A stretch of DNA of 64,000 nucleotides from Hohaiivirga sp031546825 (GCA_031546825.1 JAVBJU010000013.1:97407-161406); one strand, 5' to 3'; counted from the first letter of the stretch, positions 9,066 to 17,690 are shown. Notes: generated from the sequence alone by a model not told the origin. Translations and numbers: made by a program.

Positions 9066-9563
9066 TCATAAAGGCTTGCCCTGCGCAAAGCGTAGCATCA
9101 GCGTCATCGTGTGCACTGGAGAAGGCTGGAAGCCGTAATGCGAGTAAAACTGCCATGCGCTCTCGTGGAGAGCATGAACGACCAGAGCGCGGACGCCCAC
9201 ACTTTCGGATACGGCCCGCACCCTGTTTACCGCGTCGCGCAATAAAGCCCCGCCGAGATTCAGTCCCTGGGCACGCAGATCAACGGCAAGCCGCGCCAAC
9301 ACCATAACTGGCACAGGGTCCGGCATGTTTCTACGCACCGCTCCAGTCGCTTGTTGATGCGCAATCGCCCCTGAGGCAAGAGCGTAATAGCCCAAGACAT
9401 GATTATGCATGTCAGCAACAACGAAAGTGCGGCTGGCACCATTGAGGTGATTGATGAGCGAGCGGCGTTTGAGCCAATCATCCAGAACAGGTTCACCGCA
9501 ATTGAATGCAGAAAGTTGGTGTTCGGCGCATAATGCAAGTGGCGCTGAAAGAACCAGACTCAT
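9066..9563 (-). CDS. tacT: GNAT-family acetyltransferase toxin (TacT-like)
   Basis: The 165-residue GCN5-type N-acetyltransferase resembles TacT/AtaT/KacT toxins: the N-terminal motif HQLSAFNCGEPVLDDWL, the central MVLARLAVDLRAQG strand and acetyl-CoA loop, and a C-terminal FYSHYGFQPSP containing the expected catalytic tyrosine. Known members acetylate the amino group of charged tRNAs and block translation. The CoA loop reads QGLNLGGAL, with Asn where the second Gly is common. The ATG at 9563 forms an ATGA overlap with the antitoxin stop; an in-frame GTG two codons earlier is the alternative. The pairing with a DUF1778-type antitoxin makes the assignment strong, but toxicity itself is inferred. 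Confidence 0.88.
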   Translation of the reverse strand: MSLVLSAPLALCAEHQLSAFNCGEPVLDDWLKRRSLINHLNGASRTFVVADMHNHVLGYYALASGAIAHQQATGAVRRNMPDPVPVMVLARLAVDLRAQGLNLGGALLRDAVNRVRAVSESVGVRALVVHALHESAWQFYSHYGFQPSPVHTMTLMLRFAQGKPL

Positions 9564-9820
9564 TTCCACGGAGCTTTGACAGCCATGAGGCGTTCAAGAC
9601 CTGGGTTGGGACCTTCTGGCGCGTCCAGTAACGCCGTGAATTGCTGGAATTTATCAGAATCGAGTTGGAAAAACACTTGGTCCAGCACCACCGACTGAGC
9701 ACGGTCGCAGGCGGCTTCGAGCATGAAATCTGAACGGTTTTTGCCCAGCAGGCTGGCTGCATGATCAATCAAATCACGCTGCTCTGGTAAGGCACGCAAA
9801 TTGATGGCGGCGTCTCGCAT
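9560..9820 (-). CDS. tacA: DUF1778 ribbon-helix-helix antitoxin (TacA-like)
   Basis: The 86-residue product begins with a ribbon-helix-helix DNA-binding unit (AAINLRALPEQRDLIDHAASLLGKNRSDFML, about residues 4-34), followed by a C-terminal segment that in TacA-type proteins wraps around and blocks the acetyltransferase. A GGAG lies 7 nt before the ATG at 9820. The stop overlaps the toxin start by 4 nt, the usual antitoxin-first arrangement. Two inverted repeats directly upstream, one of them covering the start codon, are the likely autoregulatory operators. It sits 91 nt after the trpE stop on the same strand. Confidence 0.9.
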   Translation of the reverse strand: MRDAAINLRALPEQRDLIDHAASLLGKNRSDFMLEAACDRAQSVVLDQVFFQLDSDKFQQFTALLDAPEGPNPGLERLMAVKAPWK

Positions 9821-9870
9821 CTATCATCTCCATTGTGTAGATGATAGATATACTGATCGCGTGTATATCT
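9819..9870 (-). promoter_or_regulatory. Twin inverted-repeat operator of the tacAT module
   Basis: Two perfect dyads lie side by side. IR1 has 11-bp arms (ATCTATCATCT at 9819-9829, AGATGATAGAT at 9839-9849) around a 9-nt spacer. IR2 has 8-bp arms (AGATATAC at 9846-9853, GTATATCT at 9863-9870), also around a 9-nt spacer. Centres are 24 bp apart and the motifs share an AGAT core. IR1 covers the antitoxin start codon. This geometry fits cooperative binding of a ribbon-helix-helix antitoxin and conditional autoregulation, which is inferred from position and symmetry. Confidence 0.7.
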
Positions 9871-9911
9871 TTTGTCAATACGCCTAAGGCTGCGCGCTGC
9901 GTTGCTGCATC

Positions 9912-11426
9912 TTATTGCCCGAAGAGCGAGCGTCCCGCAAAATTCGCGGCTTCCTCGGCGGCGCGGAATAAAGCTTTCGCTTTATTGACGCATTCCTGCT
10001 GCTCTGAAGCGGGGTCGGAATCGTAGACGATGCCTGCGCCCGCTTGCACATACATGCGGCCGTTTTTAACCATGGCGGTGCGCAGTACGATGCAGGTGTC
10101 CATTTCGCCGTCGGCGCTGAAATAGCCGATACAGCCGCCGTAGACGCCGCGCTTGTGCTTCTCCAACTCGTCGATGATCTCCATGGCGCGCACCTTGGGC
10201 GCGCCGGAAACGGTGCCTGCGGGAAAGCCTGCCTGAAGGGCGTCGAGCGCATCAAATTTGCTTGAAAGGTCGCCTTCGACATTGGAGACGATGTGCATCA
10301 CCTGGCTGTAGAATTCGAGGAAGAAGCTGTCGGTGACTTTGACCGAGCCGATCTCGGAAACGCGGCCCACATCATTGCGGCCAAGGTCAAGCAGCATCAG
10401 GTGTTCGGCCCGTTCTTTCGGGTCGGCCAGGAGGCTGTCGGCATGCGCTTTGTCTTCTGAGGCCGTCGCGCCGCGCGGGCGTGTTCCGGCGATGGGGCGG
10501 ATCGTCACCTTGCCGTCGCGGACCCGCACCAGAATTTCCGGGCTTGAACAGACGATCTGGAAATCCTCAAAATCAAGATAGCAGAGAAATGGGGCAGGGT
10601 TGACACGACGCAATGCGCGGTAGAGCGCGAAGGCGGGCAGCGGAAAATCGGTCTCGAACCGTTGCGACAGCACCACCTGGAAAACATCGCCCGCTCGCAC
10701 GTATTCCTTGGCGCGGGCTACCATTGCCGCGTATTCCGCAGGCGTGGTGTTGGAACAGGGCGGGGCGATCTCGATAATGTCATCGCTGCGGTCGGAAATA
10801 GCGATGGGTGCTTCAAGCGCGCGTTCAACGGTCTCCAAACGGGCGAGGGCGTTTTCGTAAGCGACCTTGGCCGAAACACCCGCTTCGGGACGCACGGGCG
10901 TGACCAGCGCAATCTCATCGCGCACAGCGTCGAACACCACCATGACGGTTGGGCGCACCAGAATGGCATCGGGCACACCCAGCATGTCCGGGTTGGGTTC
11001 GGGCAGGCGCTCCATCTGGCGCACCATGTCATAGCCAAGATAGCCGAATAATCCGGCCGCCATGGGCGGAAACTCTTCGCCAAGAGGCAGGGCGCTCTCT
11101 TTGAGTAGCGCGCGCAGCGATGCGATTGCGGGCGTGGTATCGGGCAGGAAAGCCGCCGGGTCGCTGAGCGCATTGCGATTAATTTCAACACGGCCATCGC
11201 GGCAGCGCCAGATCAGATCTGGTGCCAGACCGATCATCGAATAGCGACCACGCACGGCACCGCCCTCGACCGATTCCAGCAGGAACGCCGAGCCCTTTTG
11301 GGTTGCGCGCAGTTTGAGGTAAGCGGCAACCGGTGTGAGCAAATCACCAACGAGTGTCGTCTTGATGGCGACAGGACGCCCGGCCTCATATTCCGTCGAA
11401 AAAGCCTGAAAGTCTGGAGCCGCCAT
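9912..11426 (-). CDS. trpE: Anthranilate synthase component I
   Basis: The 504-residue TrpE carries the tryptophan feedback motif (FLLESVEGG, near residue 50) and the chorismate-binding domain with IAGTRPRGAT, DLGRNDVGRV, the AGFPAGTVSGAPKVRAMEII segment and the C-terminal VQAGAGIVYDSDP. It converts chorismate to anthranilate with ammonia from TrpG. It lacks a fused glutaminase domain. The ATG at 11426 is preferred to the adjacent in-frame TTG at 11429. It begins only 7 nt after the ppiD stop, so it is expected to be transcribed with ppiD; there is no room for a leader-peptide attenuator directly in front of it. Confidence 0.96.
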   Translation of the reverse strand: MAAPDFQAFSTEYEAGRPVAIKTTLVGDLLTPVAAYLKLRATQKGSAFLLESVEGGAVRGRYSMIGLAPDLIWRCRDGRVEINRNALSDPAAFLPDTTPAIASLRALLKESALPLGEEFPPMAAGLFGYLGYDMVRQMERLPEPNPDMLGVPDAILVRPTVMVVFDAVRDEIALVTPVRPEAGVSAKVAYENALARLETVERALEAPIAISDRSDDIIEIAPPCSNTTPAEYAAMVARAKEYVRAGDVFQVVLSQRFETDFPLPAFALYRALRRVNPAPFLCYLDFEDFQIVCSSPEILVRVRDGKVTIRPIAGTRPRGATASEDKAHADSLLADPKERAEHLMLLDLGRNDVGRVSEIGSVKVTDSFFLEFYSQVMHIVSNVEGDLSSKFDALDALQAGFPAGTVSGAPKVRAMEIIDELEKHKRGVYGGCIGYFSADGEMDTCIVLRTAMVKNGRMYVQAGAGIVYDSDPASEQQECVNKAKALFRAAEEAANFAGRSLFGQ

Positions 11427-11433
11427 CAATGTC

Positions 11434-13335
11434 TCAATACTCCGTTTCCGTGCCGAACGCGTTACGCGCCATGTTCTGGTCCACGACCACGCCGAGATCC
11501 TTCTGCGAGCGGGTGATGTATTCCAGCACGATATCCTGGCTGACCCCTTGAGCCATCTGGTCGGTCAATTTGGCGGTTTCGGGAGCCGTGCTGCCGTTGG
11601 CGGGCAATGTGGCTGCCGTGACAATGAAAATCACCTGACTGGTGCCGCCGTTAAGGCTCGATGGTGTTCCAACGGGCGTGGAGAAGACACGCTCGAGAGC
11701 GGCCGCCGGGATGCCCGCCGGTGGCGTGCCCGCGCGGGTCAGTTGCCGAGCTGTGGCGACCTGCGCCTTGCTCTGGGCGGCCACTGTGGCGAGGTCCGCC
11801 GGTGTCTTGATCTGAGCCAACTGGTCAGTGGCGATCTTGGCCAGGCGGTTGGTCGTTTCTATCCGTTTCCAGATATCCACCACCTGTGTACGCACTTCGC
11901 TGAGCGTGCGATCACGGGAGGGCGTGACATTGGTGATGACATACCAGATACCGCCGCCATCGCGCATATTGAGTGCCGCGTTGGGAACGCCGATATCCGA
12001 GGCGAATGTCGCGCGAATAAGCTGCTCGGCTTCGGGCAGGCCGGGAACCTTCTGGCCGTTCATGTCGAGGCCAGATTTGTCTATGGCCTTGACCTCAATG
12101 AATGGAATTTTCAACTCATTGGCGATTTCGGAGAAGGGACGGGCGTTTGCTGTCATATCTTCGATGGAGTCGCGCAAGGTATTGATTTGCGGCTGCACCC
12201 GCTCACGGGCAAGGCGGGCCTTGATTTGCGCCTTCACATCCTCAAAGGGGATTGTCTGAATTTCGCTAACGCGCAACAGAACCGGGCCGAATGGGGAGGC
12301 AATCAGTTCACTTGTTTGATTTTTGGCGAGCGTGAATACCGTCTCAGCAATTTTGGGATCGAGAATATCCGCTTTCGACGACGGGCCAAAGGTCAGGGCT
12401 TCGGGAGCGATTTTCTGCTCCAAAGCCAGCGCATCAAAGGTCGCCTTATTGGCTTTCAGGCGGGCGAGGGCGTCTTTGGCCTGCTGGTCGCTGGAGAACA
12501 GGATTTGTTGATAGGTGCGGCGTTCCGGGCCAAATGTGCCACTTTGCTTGAAGCCTTCGAAATTTTTGCGGGCTTCGTCATCGGAGATGCTGTCTGGCTT
12601 GCCAAGGGCGTCAGGCAGTACGGCAAGCGCTTCGAAGGCACGGTATTCCGGGGCCCGGAACTGGGCTTTGAAATCTTGATAGGTCGCTTCGATCTGCGCT
12701 TCAGTGGGTTCGGGAATCGTTCCGGCGGCGGCATCGGTCACAGTATAATAGGTGACATCGCGCCGCTCGTTGACGAGCCGGGTCGCAAATTCCTGCATCG
12801 CCTTAGGAGCTGTGACGCCGGTGGTCATCGGCGTGAGAAGCTGGGTACGGACGATATCGGAACGCTGCAGCGCAAAAAAGGCGGGCTCTGACATCTGCAT
12901 GCTGTTGAGATAGCTGGTCAACGCATTGCGGTCGAAGCCAAGCGCAGTCTTGAAGGCGGGGATGGCGAAGATGCTCTCGCGGATGGCATCATCGGAAATC
13001 GATAGCCCCAGCTTGCGGGCGTTCTCATCGAGCACCGCACGCGAAACCGAACTGGACAGAACGCTGCGGTCCAGCTGCATCGCCTTGGCCTCGGCGGCGG
13101 TCACCGGACGTTGGGACTGCATTTCGACCTGCTTGAGGAAGCGCTGGTAATCAGTTTTGAGCGCATCGACGGACACCGTGGTCTTGCCGGCGGTTATCAC
13201 CGTTGTCGATTGACTGCTGAGCATATCCCTCGGGATGAATACCATCGAGAAGGCGATGATCAGAATGCCAAACAAGAACGTGATAATGATCTTTCCGAGC
13301 CAGTTCTGCTGGGCCTTGCGCAAACCTTCGAGCAT
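11434..13335 (-). CDS. ppiD: Membrane-anchored SurA-N/PpiD-type peptidylprolyl isomerase
   Basis: The 633-residue product has a single N-terminal membrane anchor at about residues 15-36 (cytoplasmic N-terminus, bulk in the periplasm), a SurA_N/PpiD-like chaperone region, and a degenerate parvulin-type PPIC segment around residues 250-360. A helical C-terminal part follows. PpiD proteins act at the SecYEG exit on newly translocated outer-membrane and periplasmic proteins. It heads the run that continues into trpE, and its start faces tpiA across a 181-bp divergent promoter region. The placement next to trp genes is seen in other alphaproteobacteria and has no known functional reason. Confidence 0.88.
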   Translation of the reverse strand: MLEGLRKAQQNWLGKIIITFLFGILIIAFSMVFIPRDMLSSQSTTVITAGKTTVSVDALKTDYQRFLKQVEMQSQRPVTAAEAKAMQLDRSVLSSSVSRAVLDENARKLGLSISDDAIRESIFAIPAFKTALGFDRNALTSYLNSMQMSEPAFFALQRSDIVRTQLLTPMTTGVTAPKAMQEFATRLVNERRDVTYYTVTDAAAGTIPEPTEAQIEATYQDFKAQFRAPEYRAFEALAVLPDALGKPDSISDDEARKNFEGFKQSGTFGPERRTYQQILFSSDQQAKDALARLKANKATFDALALEQKIAPEALTFGPSSKADILDPKIAETVFTLAKNQTSELIASPFGPVLLRVSEIQTIPFEDVKAQIKARLARERVQPQINTLRDSIEDMTANARPFSEIANELKIPFIEVKAIDKSGLDMNGQKVPGLPEAEQLIRATFASDIGVPNAALNMRDGGGIWYVITNVTPSRDRTLSEVRTQVVDIWKRIETTNRLAKIATDQLAQIKTPADLATVAAQSKAQVATARQLTRAGTPPAGIPAAALERVFSTPVGTPSSLNGGTSQVIFIVTAATLPANGSTAPETAKLTDQMAQGVSQDIVLEYITRSQKDLGVVVDQNMARNAFGTETEY

Positions 13336-13516
13336 TGTATTTCCGTTTCATGAATCCCGTATCAGACGCGGATAGCCTATTGTGCGCCCGGATGAAAGGG
13401 GTGGTAGTTGAATTTAGACGCTTCTCTCTGCTAGGTGAAGTCTGTAGCTGCGCAATGGCACGCCCGAAATAAGTTCGGCCATGCCTGCAATGCGGCGTTA
13501 AGCAGGAGTGGAATCG

Positions 13517-14281
13517 ATGTCAAATGCGTCCCCCCGTCCTCTGGTGGCTGGAAACTGGAAGATGAACGGTTTGCGGGCCTCTGCCGCGGAACTGGCGAAT
13601 ATCCACAAGGGGTATTCGGCGGAACTGAAGGCCAATGTTGATCTCTTGATTTGCCCGCCGAGCCCGCTCCTCCACATGTTTGCTGTGGCCAATGTCGGCA
13701 CACGCGTTGCGACCGGTGCTCAGGATTGCCACGCCAAACAGAGCGGAGCCTATACGGGTGACATTTCCGCTGAAATGATTGCCGATGCCGGGGCGGCTTA
13801 TGTGATTGTCGGCCACTCAGAACGCCGCCAGTATCACAAGGAAAAGGATCTGGATGTGGCCGCCAAGGCCCTTGCCGCGCAAGCTCAGGGGCTTATTGCC
13901 ATCGTCTGCGTCGGCGAGACGCGGGAAGAACGTGAAGCGGGCCGCACCCTCGCGGTCGTGCGCCGTCAGCTTAAGGGCTCGATTCCCGAAGGCTCCAACG
14001 CCGATAACCTCGTGATCGCCTATGAGCCGGTATGGGCCATCGGCACCGGTCTTACACCAACCTCCAAAGATGTGGAGGAAGTGCACGCGCTGATCCGTGG
14101 TGACCTGCGCCGCATCGTTGGCAAAGCCGAGGCTGACAAAACCCGCATCCTCTACGGCGGTTCGGTTAAGCCTTCCAATGCCAAGGAATTAATGGCTGTT
14201 GCGAATGTGGATGGCGCCCTTGTGGGTGGGGCCAGCCTTGTGGCAACCGATTTCCTCGGTATTGCTAACGCCTACCTGTAA
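13517..14281 (+). CDS. tpiA: Triosephosphate isomerase
   Basis: The 254-residue product shows the classic catalytic set: Lys15 in AGNWKMNG, His100 in VIVGHSERR, Glu170 in AYEPVWAIGTG, and the phosphate loop GGSVKPSNAKEL. It interconverts dihydroxyacetone phosphate and glyceraldehyde-3-phosphate. The ATG at 13517 is chosen because AGGAG lies 8 nt upstream; the in-frame GTG at 13508 overlaps that site. It opens the tpiA-secG-pyrG-kdsA series typical of the order. Confidence 0.97.
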   Translation: MSNASPRPLVAGNWKMNGLRASAAELANIHKGYSAELKANVDLLICPPSPLLHMFAVANVGTRVATGAQDCHAKQSGAYTGDISAEMIADAGAAYVIVGHSERRQYHKEKDLDVAAKALAAQAQGLIAIVCVGETREEREAGRTLAVVRRQLKGSIPEGSNADNLVIAYEPVWAIGTGLTPTSKDVEEVHALIRGDLRRIVGKAEADKTRILYGGSVKPSNAKELMAVANVDGALVGGASLVATDFLGIANAYL

Positions 14282-14323
14282 TCCTATGTAAGGCAAGTAA
14301 TCCTTATCTAAGGCAAGACTGGC

Positions 14324-14364
14324 AAAATCCAGGAAGCGCATTTTCCGGCGCGTTCCCGGATTTT
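14324..14364. other. Imperfect hairpin downstream of tpiA
   Basis: The arms at 14324-14339 and 14348-14364 pair over about 16 positions with one mismatch and one bulge (AAAATCCAGGAAGCGC against the reverse complement AAAATCCGGGAACGCGC). The downstream T-tract is weak. It could be a tpiA 3' end or a processing site; the 189-bp gap before secG otherwise shows nothing specific. Confidence 0.4.
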
Positions 14365-14470
14365 GGCCCTTTGATCCGCGCGCGGCCTGTGCTAGAGGCT
14401 GTGCTAAGTAAATTCGTTGATGGAAAGCGGCTGGGCGTCGTGCCTTGCCGCTTGAGGTATTTGGAACTCC

Positions 14471-14800
14471 ATGTCTACGCTTCAAACGGTCATTATCGTC
14501 ATTCACATGATCATCGTCCTGGCGCTGATCGGTGTCGTGCTGCTGCAACGCTCTGAAGGCGGGCTTGGGCTCGGTGGGGGCGGTGGCGTCTCCGGCTTCA
14601 TGACCGGGCGCGGAACTGCCAATGCTCTGACGCGGGCGACTGCCATGCTGGCCGCTGGTTTCTTTGTGACCAGCCTGACGCTGACCGTGCTCGCCAGCCG
14701 TGGCACTGCGCCGCGCTCGCTGCTCGACGGTGCTCCTGTCCAAACCCAGACGGCACCAGCGCCGATACCTCCGGCACCACAAGTGCCGCAGTCCCAGTAA
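14471..14800 (+). CDS. secG: Preprotein translocase subunit SecG
   Basis: The 109-residue SecG has two membrane helices at about residues 4-24 and 54-74, separated by the characteristic glycine-rich loop SEGGLGLGGGGG and the FMTGRGTANALTRATAML motif. The C-terminal tail is rich in Pro, Ala and Gln, as in alphaproteobacterial SecG. It stabilises SecYE during protein export. A strong intrinsic terminator follows 14 nt after the stop, so secG ends its transcript. Confidence 0.95.
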   Translation: MSTLQTVIIVIHMIIVLALIGVVLLQRSEGGLGLGGGGGVSGFMTGRGTANALTRATAMLAAGFFVTSLTLTVLASRGTAPRSLLDGAPVQTQTAPAPIPPAPQVPQSQ

Positions 14801-14814
14801 GGGCACCAAAAATC

Positions 14815-14843
14815 AAAGGGCCGTTTCTCGGCCCTTTCTTTTT
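14815..14843 (+). terminator. Intrinsic terminator after secG
   Basis: A perfect 9-bp stem (AAAGGGCCG at 14815-14823, CGGCCCTTT at 14829-14837) with a 5-nt loop is followed by CTTTTT. It separates secG from pyrG. Confidence 0.9.
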
Positions 14844-14912
14844 GTGGAACATTCTTCGGAATGAGGCTTATGCCTTGGTCGAATCACTTTTTTGCTTTAC
14901 GGATTTAAGCCC

Positions 14913-16541
14913 ATGACGCGGTATATTTTCATCACAGGCGGCGTGGTATCTTCGCTCGGCAAAGGTCTGGCTTCGGCCGCTTTGGGAGCGCTTCTCCAGG
15001 CGCGCGGCTATAAAGTTCGGCTTTGCAAGCTGGATCCCTATCTCAATGTCGATCCGGGCACGATGAGCCCCTACGAGCACGGTGAGTGTTTCGTGACCGA
15101 CGATGGCGCGGAGACCGATCTGGATCTCGGCCATTACGAGCGGTTTACGGGGCGCCCCTGCACGAAGGGCGATAACATCACCACCGGGCGCATCTATCTC
15201 GATATCATCACCAGAGAACGGCGCGGCGATTATCTCGGCGCGACCATTCAGGTCATCCCGCATGTGACGAATGCCATCAAGGAATTCGTGCTATCGACCG
15301 ATGGCCAGTTTGATTTCGTGCTGGTGGAAATCGGCGGCACAGTCGGCGATATCGAAGGCCTGCCGTTCTTCGAGGCGATTCGCCAGCTTGGCCAGCAGCT
15401 TGAGCGCGATCAGGCGGTTTATGTCCACCTGACATTGTTGCCGTTCATTCCCTCCGCTGGCGAGCTCAAGACTAAACCCACCCAGCATTCGGTGGCGGAA
15501 CTGCGCTCCATTGGCATTCAGCCCCATGTGTTGCTGTGCCGCACAGATCGCCCGATTCCCAAGGAAGAGCGCCGCAAGCTTGGTTTGTTCTGTAACGTGC
15601 GTGAAGACGCCGTTGTGGAAGCGCGTGACGCGCGTTCGATCTATGACGTGCCGCTCGCGTACCACGAGAAGGGTCTTGACCGTGAAGTTCTGGCAGCTTT
15701 CGGCATCAAGGACGCTCCGAAGCCCGATCTCGGATTGTGGCATGAAATTTCCGAACGCATTGCGCACCCTGAGGGCGAGGTCACTATTGCCATTGTTGGC
15801 AAGTACACCGGCCTGAAAGATGCGTATAAGTCTCTCATCGAAGCTGTGACCCACGGCGGCATCGCCAACAAGGTCAAGGTCAACCTGAAATGGGTCGAGA
15901 GCGAGACGCTCGAAACCGAGGATCCGGTTCCGCATCTGTCCGATGTTGATGCCATTCTGGTGCCCGGCGGGTTTGGCGCGCGGGGCGCGGAAGGCAAGAT
16001 CATTGCCGCAAAATTCGCCCGTGAGCGCAAGATTCCCTATTTTGGCATCTGCTTCGGCATGCAGATGGCTGTGGTTGAAGCCACGCGCCATCTGGTCGGT
16101 GTTGAAAAGGCGAGTTCGAGTGAGTTTGGCCCCACGACCGAACCGGTGGTTGGTCTCCTGACCGAATGGTTGCAGGGTAATGAGTTGCAGAAGCGCAACC
16201 TTGATGGCGATCTCGGCGGCACCATGCGGCTTGGTGCTTATCACGCCAATCTCGTGCTGGGCACCAAGGTTGCCGAGATTTACGGTGATACCAAAATCTC
16301 CGAGCGCCACCGCCACCGTTACGAGGTCAATATGGCCTACCGTGAACGGCTGGAATCCAAGGGCCTTTGCTTCTCTGGTCTTTCTCCCGATGGCTTGCTG
16401 CCGGAAATTGTCGAAATTGCGGATCATCCGTGGTTCATCGGTGTGCAGTTCCACCCGGAACTGAAGTCACGCCCGTTTGAACCGCATCCGCTGTTCAAGA
16501 GTTTCATTGCAGCGGCGCTGGAGCAGAGCCGTTTGGTGTAA
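14913..16541 (+). CDS. pyrG: CTP synthase
   Basis: The 542-residue CTP synthase has an N-terminal amidoligase domain beginning MTRYIFITGGVVSSLGKG with the ATP-binding loop, and a C-terminal class I glutaminase domain with Cys380 (YFGICFGMQ), His514 and Glu516 (VQFHPELKS). It aminates UTP to CTP using glutamine. The ATG at 14913 gives the family's canonical N-terminus; a 7-codon upstream extension is not conserved. Confidence 0.98.
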   Translation: MTRYIFITGGVVSSLGKGLASAALGALLQARGYKVRLCKLDPYLNVDPGTMSPYEHGECFVTDDGAETDLDLGHYERFTGRPCTKGDNITTGRIYLDIITRERRGDYLGATIQVIPHVTNAIKEFVLSTDGQFDFVLVEIGGTVGDIEGLPFFEAIRQLGQQLERDQAVYVHLTLLPFIPSAGELKTKPTQHSVAELRSIGIQPHVLLCRTDRPIPKEERRKLGLFCNVREDAVVEARDARSIYDVPLAYHEKGLDREVLAAFGIKDAPKPDLGLWHEISERIAHPEGEVTIAIVGKYTGLKDAYKSLIEAVTHGGIANKVKVNLKWVESETLETEDPVPHLSDVDAILVPGGFGARGAEGKIIAAKFARERKIPYFGICFGMQMAVVEATRHLVGVEKASSSEFGPTTEPVVGLLTEWLQGNELQKRNLDGDLGGTMRLGAYHANLVLGTKVAEIYGDTKISERHRHRYEVNMAYRERLESKGLCFSGLSPDGLLPEIVEIADHPWFIGVQFHPELKSRPFEPHPLFKSFIAAALEQSRLV

Positions 16542-16593
16542 GAATCTAGGGAGTTGGTTTAATAATCACCTCTATCCCGCTGAAATACAACAA

Positions 16594-16636
16594 ATCCGGC
16601 GGATAAGCTAAAGCAGCTCCCGCCGGATATTTTATT
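16594..16636 (+). terminator. Probable intrinsic terminator after pyrG
   Basis: A 9-bp perfect stem (ATCCGGCGG at 16594-16602, CCGCCGGAT at 16620-16628) with a 17-nt loop is followed by ATTTTATT. The loop is long for a canonical terminator, hence moderate confidence. Confidence 0.6.
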
Positions 16637-16732
16637 GTGAGCGGCCTCATACACCCGCCGCGATTTGCCTGGCTAATATTCGCTCCTTATAGTGCCAAAA
16701 CTTATCCTAAATTTCCTTCCGCCGGAGTTTCC

Positions 16733-17578
16733 ATGTCCGCCCTCGCGTCAAAATCCCAGCATGTTGTTTCTGTCGGTTCGGTTCAATTTGGCAATGCATT
16801 GCCATTTTCGCTGATTGCCGGTCCCTGTGCCATGGAAAGCCGTGCGCACGCGCTGGAAATGGCGGCTGCGTTGAATGAAATCACCCAGAAGCTCGGTATC
16901 GGGCTGGTTTATAAATCATCCTTCGACAAGGCCAATCGCACTTCCGGCTCTGCGGCGCGCGGCATCGGGCTTGATACGGCGATGTCTGTCTTTTCTGAAA
17001 TCAAAGAGAAATTTGGATTGCCCGTGGTGACGGACGTCCATGAAAAGGACCATTGCGCCGCCGTGGCGCATGTGGTCGATCTCTTGCAGATTCCCGCTTT
17101 TCTGTGCCGCCAGACGGATTTGCTGCTAGCTGCTGCCGCGACCGGCAAGGCGATCAACGTGAAGAAGGGCCAGTTCCTGGCGCCATGGGATATGGCCAAT
17201 GTCGCGGCCAAAATCACCGGCGCGGGTAATCCCAACGTGATGCTCTGTGAACGCGGCGCGTCGTTCGGTTACAACACGCTGATTTCCGACATGCGCGGCC
17301 TGCCAATCATGGCCGCGACCGGTCATCCGGTGATTTTTGACGCCACTCATTCCGTGCAACAGCCCGGTGGGCAGGGAACCAGTTCCGGCGGCCAGCGCGA
17401 ATTCGTGCCGGTTCTGGCGCGGGCTGCGGTTGCGGTGGGTGTGGCGGGTCTCTTCATTGAGACCCACGAGAACCCCGAGCGCGCCCCTTCCGACGGCCCG
17501 AACATGGTGCCGTTGAAAGAGATGGAAAAGCTTCTGAGCGATCTGAAGGCGTTTGATACGCTCGCAAAGAAGCTCTGA
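16733..17578 (+). CDS. kdsA: 3-deoxy-8-phosphooctulonate synthase (KDO-8-P synthase)
   Basis: The 281-residue KdsA has LIAGPCAMESR, YKSSFDKANRTS, the RQTDLLLAAAATGK segment and IFDATHSVQQPGG. It condenses phosphoenolpyruvate with arabinose-5-phosphate to build KDO for lipopolysaccharide, so the organism is Gram-negative with an LPS core. The ATG at 16733 is preceded by GGAG; a longer frame back to 16637 lacks family similarity. It follows pyrG, as in other Hyphomicrobiales. Confidence 0.97.
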   Translation: MSALASKSQHVVSVGSVQFGNALPFSLIAGPCAMESRAHALEMAAALNEITQKLGIGLVYKSSFDKANRTSGSAARGIGLDTAMSVFSEIKEKFGLPVVTDVHEKDHCAAVAHVVDLLQIPAFLCRQTDLLLAAAATGKAINVKKGQFLAPWDMANVAAKITGAGNPNVMLCERGASFGYNTLISDMRGLPIMAATGHPVIFDATHSVQQPGGQGTSSGGQREFVPVLARAAVAVGVAGLFIETHENPERAPSDGPNMVPLKEMEKLLSDLKAFDTLAKKL

Positions 17579-17656
17579 CGCTTCGATCTGGTAGAATATT
17601 TTCCGCCGATATGGACGCCAGTCGGCGCGGAAAGCGCTGCAATTTCAGTGAATTTG

Positions 17657-17690
17657 AGCTTGTTCCGATCCGATGTGATCGGAACAAGCT
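17657..17690. other. Perfect 14-bp hairpin between kdsA and an ABC exporter gene
   Basis: The arms at 17657-17670 and 17677-17690 (AGCTTGTTCCGATC and its exact complement) enclose a 6-nt loop, CGATGT. Only TCTTAACCTT follows, so it is a weak canonical terminator. It may end the kdsA transcript or be a member of a dispersed intergenic repeat family, which this window alone cannot show. Confidence 0.6.

Noticed and set aside
11427..11433. Tryptophan leader-peptide attenuator before trpE
   Set aside because: Only 7 nt separate ppiD and trpE, so there is no space for a leader peptide and alternative hairpins. Control would have to act further upstream.
11548..12891. 447-residue open frame opposite ppiD
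   Set aside because: Antisense shadow. The opposite strand has a membrane anchor and chaperone/isomerase features, and the packed operon context.
15291..16454. 387-residue open frame opposite pyrG
   Set aside because: Antisense shadow of CTP synthase; no ribosome binding site and no recognisable protein features.
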